Below, in pieces: positions 52,249 to 61,981 of a stretch of DNA of 64,000 bases (positions within the stretch are counted from its first letter, which is position 1; the number at the start of each line of letters is the position of its first letter). The notes under the pieces were generated by a model. It did not search any database, was not told the DNA's origin, and saw only the letters and a list, made by a program, of their open reading frames with translations. The DNA lies in the NCBI GenBank assembly GCA_020631475.1, contig JAHDHE010000003.1:1-64000 (forward strand). The letters run 5' to 3'. A program made the translations under genes and the position numbers. Source of the stretch: Tenacibaculum sp. GTDB taxonomy: Bacteria > Bacteroidota > Bacteroidia > Flavobacteriales > Flavobacteriaceae.

Positions 52249-55200
52249 TTAGTTTTGGGTATTTACTGATTCGTTTGTTTTAGCTTCTTTATTTTTTATG
52301 TTTCGAAGTTCGTTTTTGGCTTCTTCTAATACATCTTTATATTGGGTAAAGTTTTTAATAATATTCTCTAAAATATATGTTGCTTGGTAGGCGTCTTTTA
52401 AAGCATAGTAATTTTTAGCCATGATAATATAACTTTTTACACCCCAGTATTTATAAGAAGAATAGTTGGCAATTAAATCTTGAATTGCTTTGTTAGAGGT
52501 TTCATAATCTTTATGATCATTTAAAAAGAAAGCGTTGTAGTACAAACTTTCGGCTTTTAATTCGCCTGTTGCTTTTTTACTAACTTCGTTAAAAAACTCT
52601 TCAGCAGTTAAATAATCATCCGATTTAAATGAAGAACGAGCTATAATTACTTTAGCATCTTCAATAACATTTGTATCAACTTTACCGTTACTTAATACTT
52701 TTTCTGCGTATGAAATAGCATTTGCATACTTTTTATTATTGTAATAACCTTTCATTAAATTACTTTGTGCAAAAATGATATTTTGCGGGTAATTTGCCTC
52801 TTTTTCTAATTGCTCTAGAACTTGCATTCCGTTATTCCAATCTTCTTTTTCTAAATATATTTTAGATAATTTAGCTAAAGATTCTTCGGAGAATTCACTT
52901 TTGTTTTGACTAATAACATAAGAATAATGCGGAATAGCATTATCAAACTGATTAATGTTGTTGTACGATTGAGCTAAATAAAAATGAGCTTTTAAAGCAT
53001 TAACACCATTAGGAAATCCTTGTAAGTATTTATTAAATCCTTCTATGGCTCTATTTGTATTGTTTTCTAAAAATTTGTTTTCAGCAGATTGATAAGTTGC
53101 ATTGTCAAGCTCAGCATCTGTAACATTTACAAATTTTACATTTTTAACCCACGCAGCATATTCATCAACTTTACCAATATCTATATATACATTTTTAACA
53201 TTGGTAACAGCTTGTTTTGCTTCGTTAGAGTTTGGATGTTTAGCAACTATTTCTTTATACTTTTCTAAAGCTTTTTGATTGTTATTATTACTATAATACA
53301 ATAAACCTTGACGTAAAAGAACATTAGGTACGTAGTTACTATTTGAGTGATTTAATAATAGCTTGTTATAAGTTTCTTGAGATTTATTTGTACTGTTTAT
53401 AGTAGTATAAGTTGTAGCTAATTGAAACAAAGCATCGTCTTGTAGTTGAGAATCTTTATAATTACTAATAAGCGTTTTTAAACTTTCTATTTTAGATGAA
53501 TTGTCGCCCATATATCCATTACTCATTGCTATTTGGTATTGTGCATAATCTGAACCAACACCACCTTCTTGCACCACTTTTTTGTATGCTTTAATTGCTT
53601 TAGTATAATTTTTTGAAGCATAAAAAGAATCACCTAAACGATTAGAAGCATCATCATTTAAATCATTTTCATCTAGCTTTTTATCTAAAAATAGCTGAAA
53701 ATGTTTTGCAGCATCGTTGTATTTTTTTAATTTAAAATAAGTATATGCAATATTGTAATCTAGCTTTTTTATTTCTTCAATATCATCTTTGGTTATTAGT
53801 AAAAAACTAGCGAGTGCTTCTTGATAATTTCCTAATAAGTAATCGGTTTCTGCTAACCAAAAAGTTCCTTTATTATTTATCGATGTATTTTCTGATAATG
53901 TTGCATTGTAAAAATATGGTTTAGCTTCTTTTAGCTTATTTTCATTAAAAAGTTGAATTCCCCTGTATAAAGAAACTTCGTTTGCTAAGTTTTTGTTTTC
54001 AGGTGTTTTTGTAGTGTTTAAATAATCTAGCGCACCTTGATAATCTTGTTGATGTAAATAAGAGGTGATTAATAAATTGCTTATTTCAGCTGAATTATGA
54101 GACGTAGGATACTTAGCTAAAAAACCTTTTAAAACATCCGGAACACTTTCGTATGGGTTTCCTTGTTCGTAACTTAATTTTGCATAGTTTAACGAAGCAC
54201 CTTCGGTAATTTTAAGATCAAATTCCATTTCGCTAGCATTTTTAAATGCATTTAAAGCTTCTGGCTTTTTCTGTAACTCTAAATAACATTCCCCTAAATG
54301 ATAGTATGCATTTTGAGCAACTTTATTATTTCCGCCTATAATTTTATTAAAATTACTAATAGCTTGTTCATAATCTTTTTGTTTGTAATAAGCATATCCC
54401 AAATAATAATAATCGGTGTTAGTCCATTTACCTCTTTTACCTTTAAAAGCTTTTAAATACGGAATCGATTTCTCATATTTTTGAAGGTTAAAATAACTTT
54501 CTCCAATAATTTTTGAAACTTGAGAGATTTCTTTTTCGTCTTTAGATGTTTCTAAAAGTTTTTCTCCAATTTGAACAGATTTATCAAAACGACCAGCTTT
54601 AAAACTAATATCTAAAATGTAGTAATTTGCTTTTGCTTTATAGGTAGCATCGTTTGCTAACTGACTTAAATTATCTTCAGCCTCTCCAAAATTTTCTTGT
54701 TTGTAAGCTATAAATCCATAATAATAACGAGCATCATTACCATAAATAGGATTTCCTAATAATGTTTGAAAACGAGATTTTGCATCCTTTAAATAATTAG
54801 AAACCAACAAAGCATATCCCATTTTATAGTTCAACTCATTTTTTTCTTTTTGAGTTAACAACTTTTCATTTACTTTTTGATACCATTTTAACGCGTGCGC
54901 AGCTTTTCTGTTAGCAAAATAATAGTTACCTACATTTAAAAAAGCTTTCTCGGTTTTATTATTATAAGGGTGATTTTTAACAAAATCAATCACCTTATTA
55001 TCAGCATCATCTTGAATCAGTTTTACAGCAGACATAGCATCATAATAATCAGCATCTGCTTTTAAGTTTTTATGATTTTCTGACTCTTTAGATACTTTAA
55101 TAAATAGCTGTTGAGCAGCAGCATAAGCTTTATTATTGTATAGTCTAATAGCTTTGTGATAATTTGCACTAATATCAGAGTTAATAGCTGTTTTTTGAGC

Positions 55201-55269
55201 TATCATCGATGTTGAAAAAGCTAATAAGAATAATAAATAATAGCTCTTTTTATAACAAATAAATTTCAT
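52249..55269 (-). CDS. Large TPR-repeat envelope protein
   Basis: This 1006-residue protein has a signal peptide (ending MIAQ) and TPR/Sel1-like repeats throughout (about 20 units, e.g. 'NAYYHLGECYLELQKKPEA', 'SLVY..', 'ALFQLATTYTTINSTNKSQE'). No enzyme domain is seen, so it is a periplasmic scaffold. It precedes the plugless barrel gene by 11 bases and is divergent from ftsE (125-base gap), an arrangement I recall in other Flavobacteriaceae. Its role, cell-envelope or secretion, is inferred from context only. Confidence 0.85.
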   Translation of the reverse strand: MKFICYKKSYYLLFLLAFSTSMIAQKTAINSDISANYHKAIRLYNNKAYAAAQQLFIKVSKESENHKNLKADADYYDAMSAVKLIQDDADNKVIDFVKNHPYNNKTEKAFLNVGNYYFANRKAAHALKWYQKVNEKLLTQKEKNELNYKMGYALLVSNYLKDAKSRFQTLLGNPIYGNDARYYYGFIAYKQENFGEAEDNLSQLANDATYKAKANYYILDISFKAGRFDKSVQIGEKLLETSKDEKEISQVSKIIGESYFNLQKYEKSIPYLKAFKGKRGKWTNTDYYYLGYAYYKQKDYEQAISNFNKIIGGNNKVAQNAYYHLGECYLELQKKPEALNAFKNASEMEFDLKITEGASLNYAKLSYEQGNPYESVPDVLKGFLAKYPTSHNSAEISNLLITSYLHQQDYQGALDYLNTTKTPENKNLANEVSLYRGIQLFNENKLKEAKPYFYNATLSENTSINNKGTFWLAETDYLLGNYQEALASFLLITKDDIEEIKKLDYNIAYTYFKLKKYNDAAKHFQLFLDKKLDENDLNDDASNRLGDSFYASKNYTKAIKAYKKVVQEGGVGSDYAQYQIAMSNGYMGDNSSKIESLKTLISNYKDSQLQDDALFQLATTYTTINSTNKSQETYNKLLLNHSNSNYVPNVLLRQGLLYYSNNNNQKALEKYKEIVAKHPNSNEAKQAVTNVKNVYIDIGKVDEYAAWVKNVKFVNVTDAELDNATYQSAENKFLENNTNRAIEGFNKYLQGFPNGVNALKAHFYLAQSYNNINQFDNAIPHYSYVISQNKSEFSEESLAKLSKIYLEKEDWNNGMQVLEQLEKEANYPQNIIFAQSNLMKGYYNNKKYANAISYAEKVLSNGKVDTNVIEDAKVIIARSSFKSDDYLTAEEFFNEVSKKATGELKAESLYYNAFFLNDHKDYETSNKAIQDLIANYSSYKYWGVKSYIIMAKNYYALKDAYQATYILENIIKNFTQYKDVLEEAKNELRNIKNKEAKTNESVNTQN

Positions 55270-55369
55270 ATTTTTTAGTTATCTAGAAAGTATAACGTTC
55301 GTTTTTTATTTTTGTTGGGAGACTTTGCATCAAAAGTAATAAATGTTATAGAATTACATAATAAAATTT

Positions 55370-55377
55370 TAGATTTG
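55370..55377 (+). promoter_or_regulatory. -7 box of ftsE
   Basis: TAGATTTG fits TAnnTTTG, 17 bases before the ftsE ATG. No clear -33 TTTG at the right distance. Confidence 0.45.
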
Positions 55378-55394
55378 TAAAAACCAATAGATTT

Positions 55395-56078
55395 ATGGAA
55401 AGCCCTGTTTTACATCTTGAAAATGCTGATATTTATCAGCAAGATTCTTTAGTATTATCAAAAATTAATTTTACTTTAAATAAAGGTGATTTTTATTATT
55501 TGATAGGAAAAACAGGAAGTGGAAAAAGTAGTTTGCTTAAAACTTTATATGGTGATTTAAGATTGCAACGTGGTTTAGGAACAATTGTAAACTTCGATTT
55601 AAAAAAAATGAAAGAAAAAGACATTCCTTTTTTAAGAAGAAAATTAGGAATTGTTTTTCAGGATTTTAAATTATTAAATGATAGAAATGTTTTTGATAAT
55701 TTAGAGTTTGTGCTAAAAGCTACTGGATGGAAGAATAAGACTGATATGAAAAATAAAATTTATGAGGTCTTAGATAAAGTAGGAATGAAAGAGAAATACT
55801 ACAAAAAAACTTTCGAACTTTCTGGAGGAGAACAACAACGTGTTGCTATTGCAAGGGCTTTATTAAATGATCCTGAATTAATTTTAGCAGATGAACCTAC
55901 AGGTAATTTAGATCCTAAAACTTCACTAGAGGTAATGGAGTTATTAAATGAAATTCATAAAAGTGGTAAAACAATTTTAATGGCAACTCACGATTATCAA
56001 CTAATTGTTAAGTTTAAACAAAAAACTCTTAAGTGCGAAGGAGGAGAGTTGTTTGAAGTAGTTCAACAAGCAATATAA
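55395..56078 (+). CDS. ftsE: Cell division ATP-binding protein FtsE
   Basis: This 227-residue ABC ATPase has Walker A '[11 protein letters not shown]', the Q-loop '[10 protein letters not shown]', signature '[16 protein letters not shown]', Walker B '[13 protein letters not shown]' and the switch 'ATHDYQL'. Size and sequence match the MacB/FtsE group; the family FtsE energises FtsX to control peptidoglycan hydrolases at the septum. No ftsX gene is next to it here, as is common in this phylum. LolD is the closest alternative, but the 'FQDFKLL' form favours FtsE. Confidence 0.88.
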   Translation: MESPVLHLENADIYQQDSLVLSKINFTLNKGDFYYLIGKTGSGKSSLLKTLYGDLRLQRGLGTIVNFDLKKMKEKDIPFLRRKLGIVFQDFKLLNDRNVFDNLEFVLKATGWKNKTDMKNKIYEVLDKVGMKEKYYKKTFELSGGEQQRVAIARALLNDPELILADEPTGNLDPKTSLEVMELLNEIHKSGKTILMATHDYQLIVKFKQKTLKCEGGELFEVVQQAI

Positions 56079-56085
56079 ATAAACC

Positions 56086-56205
56086 CACTCCAAACAAATG
56101 AAGTGGGAAAATTGCTATGAAAAACTATGAAAGAGAAGCTCTGCTGATGCTCCTCTGTAAAATTAGTACGTTACATATAAGCAAGCCTTACATAAAACAG
56201 TAATT
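56086..56205 (+). other. Structured region after ftsE, possible small RNA
   Basis: Two hairpins lie in the 201-base ftsE-mdh gap: CCCACT...AGTGGG (about 56087-56107) and AGAGAAGC-TCTGCTGAT-GCTCCTCT (about 56133-56157, one mismatch). An ORF of 28 codons (56117-56203, MKNYEREALL...) overlaps them. The base composition is more balanced than the surrounding A/T-rich DNA. It could be a small RNA, a 3' UTR or a short peptide gene; none can be decided from sequence alone. Confidence 0.35.
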
Positions 56206-56232
56206 TTAACATATTTTTATAAAAACAAAAAA

Positions 56233-56255
56233 AATCCTGAGGAAAACTCAGGATT
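56233..56255. terminator. Two-way terminator between ftsE and mdh
   Basis: AATCCTGAG/CTCAGGATT, a 9-bp stem with a 5-base loop, flanked by long A and T runs, lies 25 bases beyond the mdh stop on the minus strand and can also end the ftsE transcript. Confidence 0.8.
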
Positions 56256-56279
56256 AATTATTTTTTGTAAAGAATATTT

Positions 56280-57206
56280 TTAGATATCTAAAGCTGAATT
56301 ATTATTCTTCACAGCTTCTGCAGATGCAGTTAAATGCTCTTTTTCTGCATCAGATAAATTAATATTAACGATTTTTTCAATTCCGTTTTTACCTAATACT
56401 ACTGGTACACCGATACATAAATCAGACAAACCGTATTCACCATCTAATAAAGCAGAACAAGGAAATATTTTCTTAGTATCACAAGCAATTGCTTGCACCA
56501 TTCCAGAAACAGCAGCACCAGGTGCATACCAAGCAGAAGTACCTAATAAACCAGTTAATGTAGCTCCACCAACTTTAGTATCTTGCTTTACTTGTTCTAA
56601 TCTTTCTTCTGATAAAAATTCAGAAACAGGTACAGAATTACGAGTAGCTAAACGAGTTAAAGGAACCATTCCTTTATCAGAGTGACCACCAATAACCATT
56701 CCGTCAACATCAGAAATAGGAGCTTCTAAAGCTTCAGCTAAACGGTACTTGAAACGAGCAGAATCTAAAGCTCCACCCATACCGATAATTCTATTTTTAG
56801 GTAATCCAGTTGTTTTATGAACTAAATAAGTCATTGTATCCATAGGATTAGAAACAACAATGATAATTGTGTTTGGAGAATGCTCTATTAAACTAGCAGA
56901 AACCATTTTTACGATACCAGCATTAATACCTAATAACTCGTCACGAGACATACCAGGCTTACGTGCAATACCAGAAGTAATAACACAAACATCAGACCCT
57001 GCAGTTTTGCTATAATCTCCAGTAGTTCCTGTAATTTTAGTATCAAAACCATTTAAAGAAGCAGTTTGCATTAAATCCATTGCTTTACCTTCAGCAAAAC
57101 CTTCTTTAATATCTACTAATACAACTTCTGATGCGAAATTTTTAATAGCAATGTACTCTGCACAACTTGCACCTACAGCACCTGCTCCTACAACTGTTAC
57201 TTTCAT
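56280..57206 (-). CDS. mdh: Malate dehydrogenase
   Basis: This 308-residue enzyme oxidises malate to oxaloacetate with NAD in the citric acid cycle. The Rossmann motif is 'VVGAGAVGASCAEYI', the substrate-binding Arg in 'SGIARKPGMSRDELL', 'VVSNPMDTMTYL' the loop and the catalytic His in 'VIGGHSDKGMVPL'. It is the LDH-like MDH type usual in Bacteroidota. A -7 box TATTTTTG lies at 57247-57254. Confidence 0.96.
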   Translation of the reverse strand: MKVTVVGAGAVGASCAEYIAIKNFASEVVLVDIKEGFAEGKAMDLMQTASLNGFDTKITGTTGDYSKTAGSDVCVITSGIARKPGMSRDELLGINAGIVKMVSASLIEHSPNTIIIVVSNPMDTMTYLVHKTTGLPKNRIIGMGGALDSARFKYRLAEALEAPISDVDGMVIGGHSDKGMVPLTRLATRNSVPVSEFLSEERLEQVKQDTKVGGATLTGLLGTSAWYAPGAAVSGMVQAIACDTKKIFPCSALLDGEYGLSDLCIGVPVVLGKNGIEKIVNINLSDAEKEHLTASAEAVKNNNSALDI

Positions 57207-57246
57207 TTTATATTTTTTTTAATTGTGATGATTAATTTAAGATGCA

Positions 57247-57254
57247 CAAAAATA
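57247..57254 (-). promoter_or_regulatory. -7 box of mdh
   Basis: Minus strand TATTTTTG matches TAnnTTTG, 41 bases before the mdh ATG. The -33 position shows a weak TTTT. Confidence 0.45.
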
Positions 57255-57278
57255 GCGATTTGGCTAGGTATATAAAAG

Positions 57279-57308
57279 AAAACCTCATTGAAATTTCAAC
57301 GAGGTTTT
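57279..57308 (-). terminator. Terminator of the DUF6588-like gene
   Basis: AAAACCTC-A-TTGAAA / TTTCAA-C-GAGGTTTT folds with one mismatch, ends in T runs on both strands, and lies 22 bases beyond the gene's stop. Confidence 0.75.
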
Positions 57309-57330
57309 TTATGTTTTAAGTTTGATGATT

Positions 57331-58374
57331 TTATCTAAAGCTAAAAGCGATACCAGCATTAACTGAATTGTACTCTTGCATGGTATAACTTCCAAATATT
57401 TTAAAGAAACCTAAACTTAAACGTGTACCAATAGTTGCGTTAAAACCACCAGCACTTGTGTTTAAAGATAGTGGGTTATTACCTAAGTTTACTGATCTAG
57501 ATATAGAAGGAACTGTATTTGTTTTATAGGTAGCAATAAAATCACTATCAGCTTTCATGTTTAATGTCGTGCTACCTCCATTATAACCCACTCCTCCATA
57601 AAAATTAATAATAGGAAAGTTAATTGAAGCAATAGCCTGTATAGTATATGAATTTAGTTTAAACTCGGTAAGTGCATTTGTAGCTTTAATTTCTCCATCT
57701 ATATTACCAATCGTATAATCAACATTCATATTCGTATAAGCTGCTAATAAAGATACATGTAATGGTAATTTATCTAAAGGACCAAACCAACTGGTAATTT
57801 CTTTCTTAAGCCCTATACCAAACAAGCCTCCTTTAACATCATCATTACCAACTTTTGGCACATAACGTAACATGGCTTCAAGTTTAAAAGGTAAACCTAA
57901 CCCTACTTGAATAGAAGGGGCAGGAACAGCACTTGCTGGTAAGTCTTCTTTCGCTCCTTTAGGCATTGTAAAGTTAGCTTTTACTTCTTGACCATCTACT
58001 GTAGTAGTGTATTCTAATTCAGCTGGAGTAATTGATTCACTACCTGCAAAAGTAGCAGATGTAGTAACTCCATTTGTTACTTTTGTCTTGTTAGATAATC
58101 CTAAATTTGCAATAGTAAACATCTCATCTTTTGAAGGGATGAATGAAGCATTTGCTGCAATAGTAATATCAAAACCAAATTTTTTATGAACTTTAGCTGT
58201 ATGATACCAACCACTATTCATACTATATATTAAACCATTCATAGCAGGTTTAATATATGCACTTGTTAATTTTGTAGCATCTTCTTTAGCAAGAAGAATT
58301 GATTCGAAATCTTGAGCTTTTGTATTAATTACAAATGCTAAAAGAGTAAATAATGATAAAGTGATTTTTTTCAT
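57331..58374 (-). CDS. DUF6588-like outer-membrane protein
   Basis: This 347-residue protein has a signal peptide ('LAFVINTKAQDFESILLA') and an amphipathic-strand pattern with a C-terminal Phe-Arg end ('SVNAGIAFSFR'). Segments 'LTSAYIKPAMNGLIYSMNSG' and 'GLPFKLEAMLRYVPKVG' resemble the DUF6588 family of Bacteroidota, probably porin-like barrels; the call is from memory. No interaction partner is visible. Confidence 0.7.
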   Translation of the reverse strand: MKKITLSLFTLLAFVINTKAQDFESILLAKEDATKLTSAYIKPAMNGLIYSMNSGWYHTAKVHKKFGFDITIAANASFIPSKDEMFTIANLGLSNKTKVTNGVTTSATFAGSESITPAELEYTTTVDGQEVKANFTMPKGAKEDLPASAVPAPSIQVGLGLPFKLEAMLRYVPKVGNDDVKGGLFGIGLKKEITSWFGPLDKLPLHVSLLAAYTNMNVDYTIGNIDGEIKATNALTEFKLNSYTIQAIASINFPIINFYGGVGYNGGSTTLNMKADSDFIATYKTNTVPSISRSVNLGNNPLSLNTSAGGFNATIGTRLSLGFFKIFGSYTMQEYNSVNAGIAFSFR

Positions 58375-58432
58375 ATTACAAGGTTGTTATTTTATGCAAA
58401 TGTATAAAAAACTAAGGATTACTCTAATTAAA

Positions 58433-58460
58433 AAGAGGCTGCTTTTTCAGACAGCCTCTT
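58433..58460. repeat. Miniature fused-ends copy of the inverted-repeat element
   Basis: AAGAGGCTG (58433-58441) and CAGCCTCTT (58452-58460) form a 9-bp stem. The left 9 bases are those of the left end and CTTTTTCAGACAGCCTCTT resembles the right end of the elements at 213-394 and 33738-33916, so this looks like an element with its inside deleted. It lies 34 bases past the stop of the DJ-1 gene and can be its terminator. Confidence 0.7.
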
Positions 58461-58494
58461 CAATATAAATTTTATAAATAAATGTAAACCTATT

Positions 58495-59244
58495 TTAGGA
58501 CGACGCATTTAAAATTATATGTGGAACTTTTTCTACATCCCAATCAATTACCAAACCTCCTGCGAGAGATTTTGCTATTTCTGGCCCATATAGATATTCA
58601 CATAAATACAATGCCGCTTCAAAAGATTTTGCACCTCCAGCTGAAGTTATATACTTTCCATCATGAACAAACAGTACATCTTTACGAATATCTAAGTCTG
58701 GAAACATTGTTCTCATTTTATCAATATCAGAAGGAAATGTTGTAGAAACTTTTCCGTTTAAAATTCCTGCTTTTGCTAATACAAAAGCACCATCGCAATG
58801 CGAGGTTACAAACTGAGCTTCTTTATCTACTCTCTTTACAAAATCTATTAATTCCTTATTTTCTAAATCAGAATCTAAATGATGTTCTGCACTCGGAACT
58901 ACCAAAATATCAATTTTTGGTAAACTATCTTTTAGGTAATTAAAATCTGGTAAAATTCTCATTCCTTCAAAAGTAGTAATCGGTTTATCGGTATTTGCAA
59001 CCGTAAAAACATTCATCGGTTTAATCCCTTTTCTAAAAATAGTATGCTGAAAAATATCAAACGGAGCAGTTAACTCGGTATTAAATGTTCCGTCCATAAT
59101 TAAAAAAGCAACGTTGTATCTATTGGGTTTTATCTCAGGGAATACCTTTTTAACTACCATTTCTTTTTTTACCTCTTTCTTTTTTGTCGTCGAATTACAA
59201 CTTATCAATAACAATAATGCAAATATGTATCCTAGGTACTTCAT
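58495..59244 (-). CDS. DJ-1/PfpI family lipoprotein
   Basis: This 249-residue protein has a lipobox ('LLLISC', Cys16) and a DJ-1/PfpI domain (about 42-240). The nucleophile elbow Cys150 lies in 'TSHCDGAFVLAKAG', the usual 'HxCxGa' motif. Unlike the AraC-fused relatives it has no DNA-binding part, and unlike most DJ-1 proteins it is exported and lipid-anchored. Substrate unknown. Confidence 0.9.
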   Translation of the reverse strand: MKYLGYIFALLLLISCNSTTKKKEVKKEMVVKKVFPEIKPNRYNVAFLIMDGTFNTELTAPFDIFQHTIFRKGIKPMNVFTVANTDKPITTFEGMRILPDFNYLKDSLPKIDILVVPSAEHHLDSDLENKELIDFVKRVDKEAQFVTSHCDGAFVLAKAGILNGKVSTTFPSDIDKMRTMFPDLDIRKDVLFVHDGKYITSAGGAKSFEAALYLCEYLYGPEIAKSLAGGLVIDWDVEKVPHIILNASS

Positions 59245-59395
59245 AAATTCAATTTTAAAATTGTTTAAAAATATTCATTTTGCTTCTTTTCTGTTTGAAT
59301 TAAGAAATGTTTTTTCTGCTTTAACATTTTATTATGACTCACTTCCTTGCTTATATTCTTAAATTCGAATCGTCAAACTTTTTAATTTATACATA

Positions 59396-61894
59396 ATGAC
59401 TAAAAGAATAGTATCGAAAATACTTGTTCTTTTTTTCTTTTTTGGTATTTCTACTCAAATAGAAGCACAGCGAAAAAAAAGAAAAAAAGGTAAACAAGCA
59501 GAAACTACAAAACCAAAAACTAAACCTTCAAAGAAAAAAGGAATAAAACCTTATAAAGAAGTAGTTACGAAAAAACACACTACTGATGATGGTTTGTTTA
59601 AAATACATCGTAAAAATCAACAATATTTATTTGAAATTCCAAATTCTTTATTGAATAGAGAAATGTTAATGGTTACTCGAATTGCCAAAACTGCAAACGG
59701 AATTGGCTTTGGAGGTGGTAAACAAAATACACAAGTATTGCGTTGGGAAAAGAAACACAAGAAAATTTTACTTCGTGTGGTTTCTTATAATGTTGTTGCC
59801 GATTCAATTTTACCAGTACATGAAGCTGTAGTAAATTCTAATTTTGAACCTATTTTATATTCTTTCCCTATTAAGGCTTTTAACAAAGACACAACTGCTA
59901 CGGTTATTGATGTTTCTCCATTATTTACTAGTGATGTAAAAGCTATTGGTTTTCCGCAAAGAAGAAGAAAGCAATATAAAATTTCTAAAATGGATAAAAA
60001 CCGTTCTTATATAGAGCGTATTACTAGTTATCCTAAAAACATAGAAATGCGTCATGTAAAAACGTATGTTTCGAGTGCACCGCCTTCAAACAAAAGTGTA
60101 GGATCTGTTTCTATGGAATTAAGTAATTCTATGATTTTGCTTCCTGAAAAACCAATGAAGCGTCGTTATTTCGATCAACGTGTTGGATGGTTTGCTCGAT
60201 CTCAAACAGATTATGGTTTAGACGCTCAAAAAAGTAAATCGGTAAAATATTTAGACCGATGGAGATTAGAGGTTAAAGATGAAGATATTGAAAAGTTTAA
60301 AAGAGGTGAATTAGTTGAACCTAAAAAACCTATTGTTTATTACATAGACAGAGCCACACCTAAAGTGTGGAGAAAATATATTAAACAAGGAATTGAAGAT
60401 TGGCAAGTAGCCTTTGAAGCAGCTGGATTTAAAAATGCAATTATTGCTAAAGATCCGCCAAGTAAAGAAGAAGATCCTGATTGGAGTCCTGAAGATGTTC
60501 GTTATTCTGTAGTTAGATATTTAGCTTCTCCTATTCCGAATGCTAACGGACCTCACGTAAGCGATCCTCGTTCGGGAGAAATTCTTGAATCTGATATTAA
60601 TTGGTATCATAATGTTATGACATTATTACATAACTGGTATTTTATTCAAACTGCTGCTATAAATCCAGAAGCAAGAACAAACAAGTTTAAAGATGAAATT
60701 ATGGGACGTTTAATACGTTTTGTTTCTGCTCATGAAGTAGGTCATACCATCGGATTACCTCATAATATGGGAAGTTCTGTAGCGTATCCAGTAGATTCTT
60801 TACGTTCTGCTAGTTTTACAAAAAAGTTTGGAACCGCGCCTTCAATCATGGATTATGCTCGTTTTAACTATGTTGCACAACCAGAAGATAAAGGAGTAGC
60901 TTTAATGCCTAATATTGGACCTTACGATAAATATGCTATTAATTGGGGGTATCGTCCAATATTAAATACTACTGCAAAAGGAGAAAAAGCTACTTTAAAC
61001 AAATGGATTTTAGACAAAGCTAATAGTCCTTTATACAGATTCGGTCATCAACAGGTTAGAAATGTAATTGATCCTAGTTCGCAAACTGAAGACTTAGGAA
61101 ATGATGCCGTAAAAGCAAGTGAATACGGAATTAAAAACCTTAAAAGGATACTACCTCGTTTAGAAGAATGGACTACAGAAACTGGAGAAAATTACGAGGA
61201 ATTAAACACCATGTACAGACAATTGCTAGGGCAGTTTAATAGATATATGGGACATGTTAGTTCTAATATTGGTGGAGTTTATGAGCATTACAAAGCTGTC
61301 GGACAAGACGGTGCTGTATATACTCATGTTGATAAAAATCATCAAAAAAAGGCATTACGCTTTGTAAATACACAATTGTTTGCTACCCCTAATTGGTTAA
61401 TTGATAAGAATATTATTGAAAAAACACAATTTTCTGGTTCAGGAGAACGTATTCGTAATCTTCAAGTAAATACATTAAATCGTATTTTAAAAACTGGTCG
61501 TATGACTCGTTTAGTAGAAAACGAAACGCTTAACGGAACTAAAGCATATACTTTATTAAATATGATGACAGATTTACGTAAAGGTGTTTGGTCTGAATTA
61601 TATTCATATAAATCGATAGATGCTTACAGAAGAAATTTACAAAGAGCTTATTTAGATCGTTTAGATTTTTTACTTAACAAAGCTAAGAATCAAAAAGGCA
61701 CAAATAATGGTGGCTATTTTAAACAAACAGCTGTAAACATTAGTCAATCTGATATTAAACCAGTTGTAAGAGGTGAATTAAAGCGTTTACAAAGAGATAT
61801 TAAGCGTGCTTTACCTACTGCTAAAAACACCTTAACAAGGTACCATTTACAAGATGCTTCAGATAGAATAAAACATATTTTAGATCCTAAATAA
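59396..61894 (+). CDS. DUF5117/DUF5118 zinc metalloprotease (metzincin)
   Basis: This 832-residue secreted protein has a signal peptide, a Lys-rich stretch (about 25-60), a DUF5118-like block, a DUF5117-like region (about 80-330) and a metzincin-type peptidase domain with 'HEVGHTIGLPHNMGSS' (HExxHxxGxxH, about residue 446) and a Met-turn in 'PSIMDYARF'. The C-terminal ~300 residues are helical. The family is common in Bacteroidota and is thought to act on proteins outside the cell or in the periplasm. It lies in tandem with the CocE/NonD hydrolase downstream. Confidence 0.92.
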   Translation: MTKRIVSKILVLFFFFGISTQIEAQRKKRKKGKQAETTKPKTKPSKKKGIKPYKEVVTKKHTTDDGLFKIHRKNQQYLFEIPNSLLNREMLMVTRIAKTANGIGFGGGKQNTQVLRWEKKHKKILLRVVSYNVVADSILPVHEAVVNSNFEPILYSFPIKAFNKDTTATVIDVSPLFTSDVKAIGFPQRRRKQYKISKMDKNRSYIERITSYPKNIEMRHVKTYVSSAPPSNKSVGSVSMELSNSMILLPEKPMKRRYFDQRVGWFARSQTDYGLDAQKSKSVKYLDRWRLEVKDEDIEKFKRGELVEPKKPIVYYIDRATPKVWRKYIKQGIEDWQVAFEAAGFKNAIIAKDPPSKEEDPDWSPEDVRYSVVRYLASPIPNANGPHVSDPRSGEILESDINWYHNVMTLLHNWYFIQTAAINPEARTNKFKDEIMGRLIRFVSAHEVGHTIGLPHNMGSSVAYPVDSLRSASFTKKFGTAPSIMDYARFNYVAQPEDKGVALMPNIGPYDKYAINWGYRPILNTTAKGEKATLNKWILDKANSPLYRFGHQQVRNVIDPSSQTEDLGNDAVKASEYGIKNLKRILPRLEEWTTETGENYEELNTMYRQLLGQFNRYMGHVSSNIGGVYEHYKAVGQDGAVYTHVDKNHQKKALRFVNTQLFATPNWLIDKNIIEKTQFSGSGERIRNLQVNTLNRILKTGRMTRLVENETLNGTKAYTLLNMMTDLRKGVWSELYSYKSIDAYRRNLQRAYLDRLDFLLNKAKNQKGTNNGGYFKQTAVNISQSDIKPVVRGELKRLQRDIKRALPTAKNTLTRYHLQDASDRIKHILDPK

Positions 61895-61900
61895 TTTTTA

Positions 61901-61934
61901 AAAACGGTAATCTTTAAGATTGCCGTTTTTTTAA
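61901..61934 (+). terminator. Terminator of the metzincin gene
   Basis: AAAACGGTAATCTT / AAGATTGCCGTTTT folds with one mismatch and is followed by a run of Ts, a few bases after the stop codon. Confidence 0.8.
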
Positions 61935-61981
61935 TCTATTTTACATTCTTTATATTTACTCTTCAAACAACCAAACAAACC

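Noticed and set aside
56117-56203. 28-codon ORF after ftsE as a gene
   Set aside because: No family match or clear start signal; noted only as part of a structured region.
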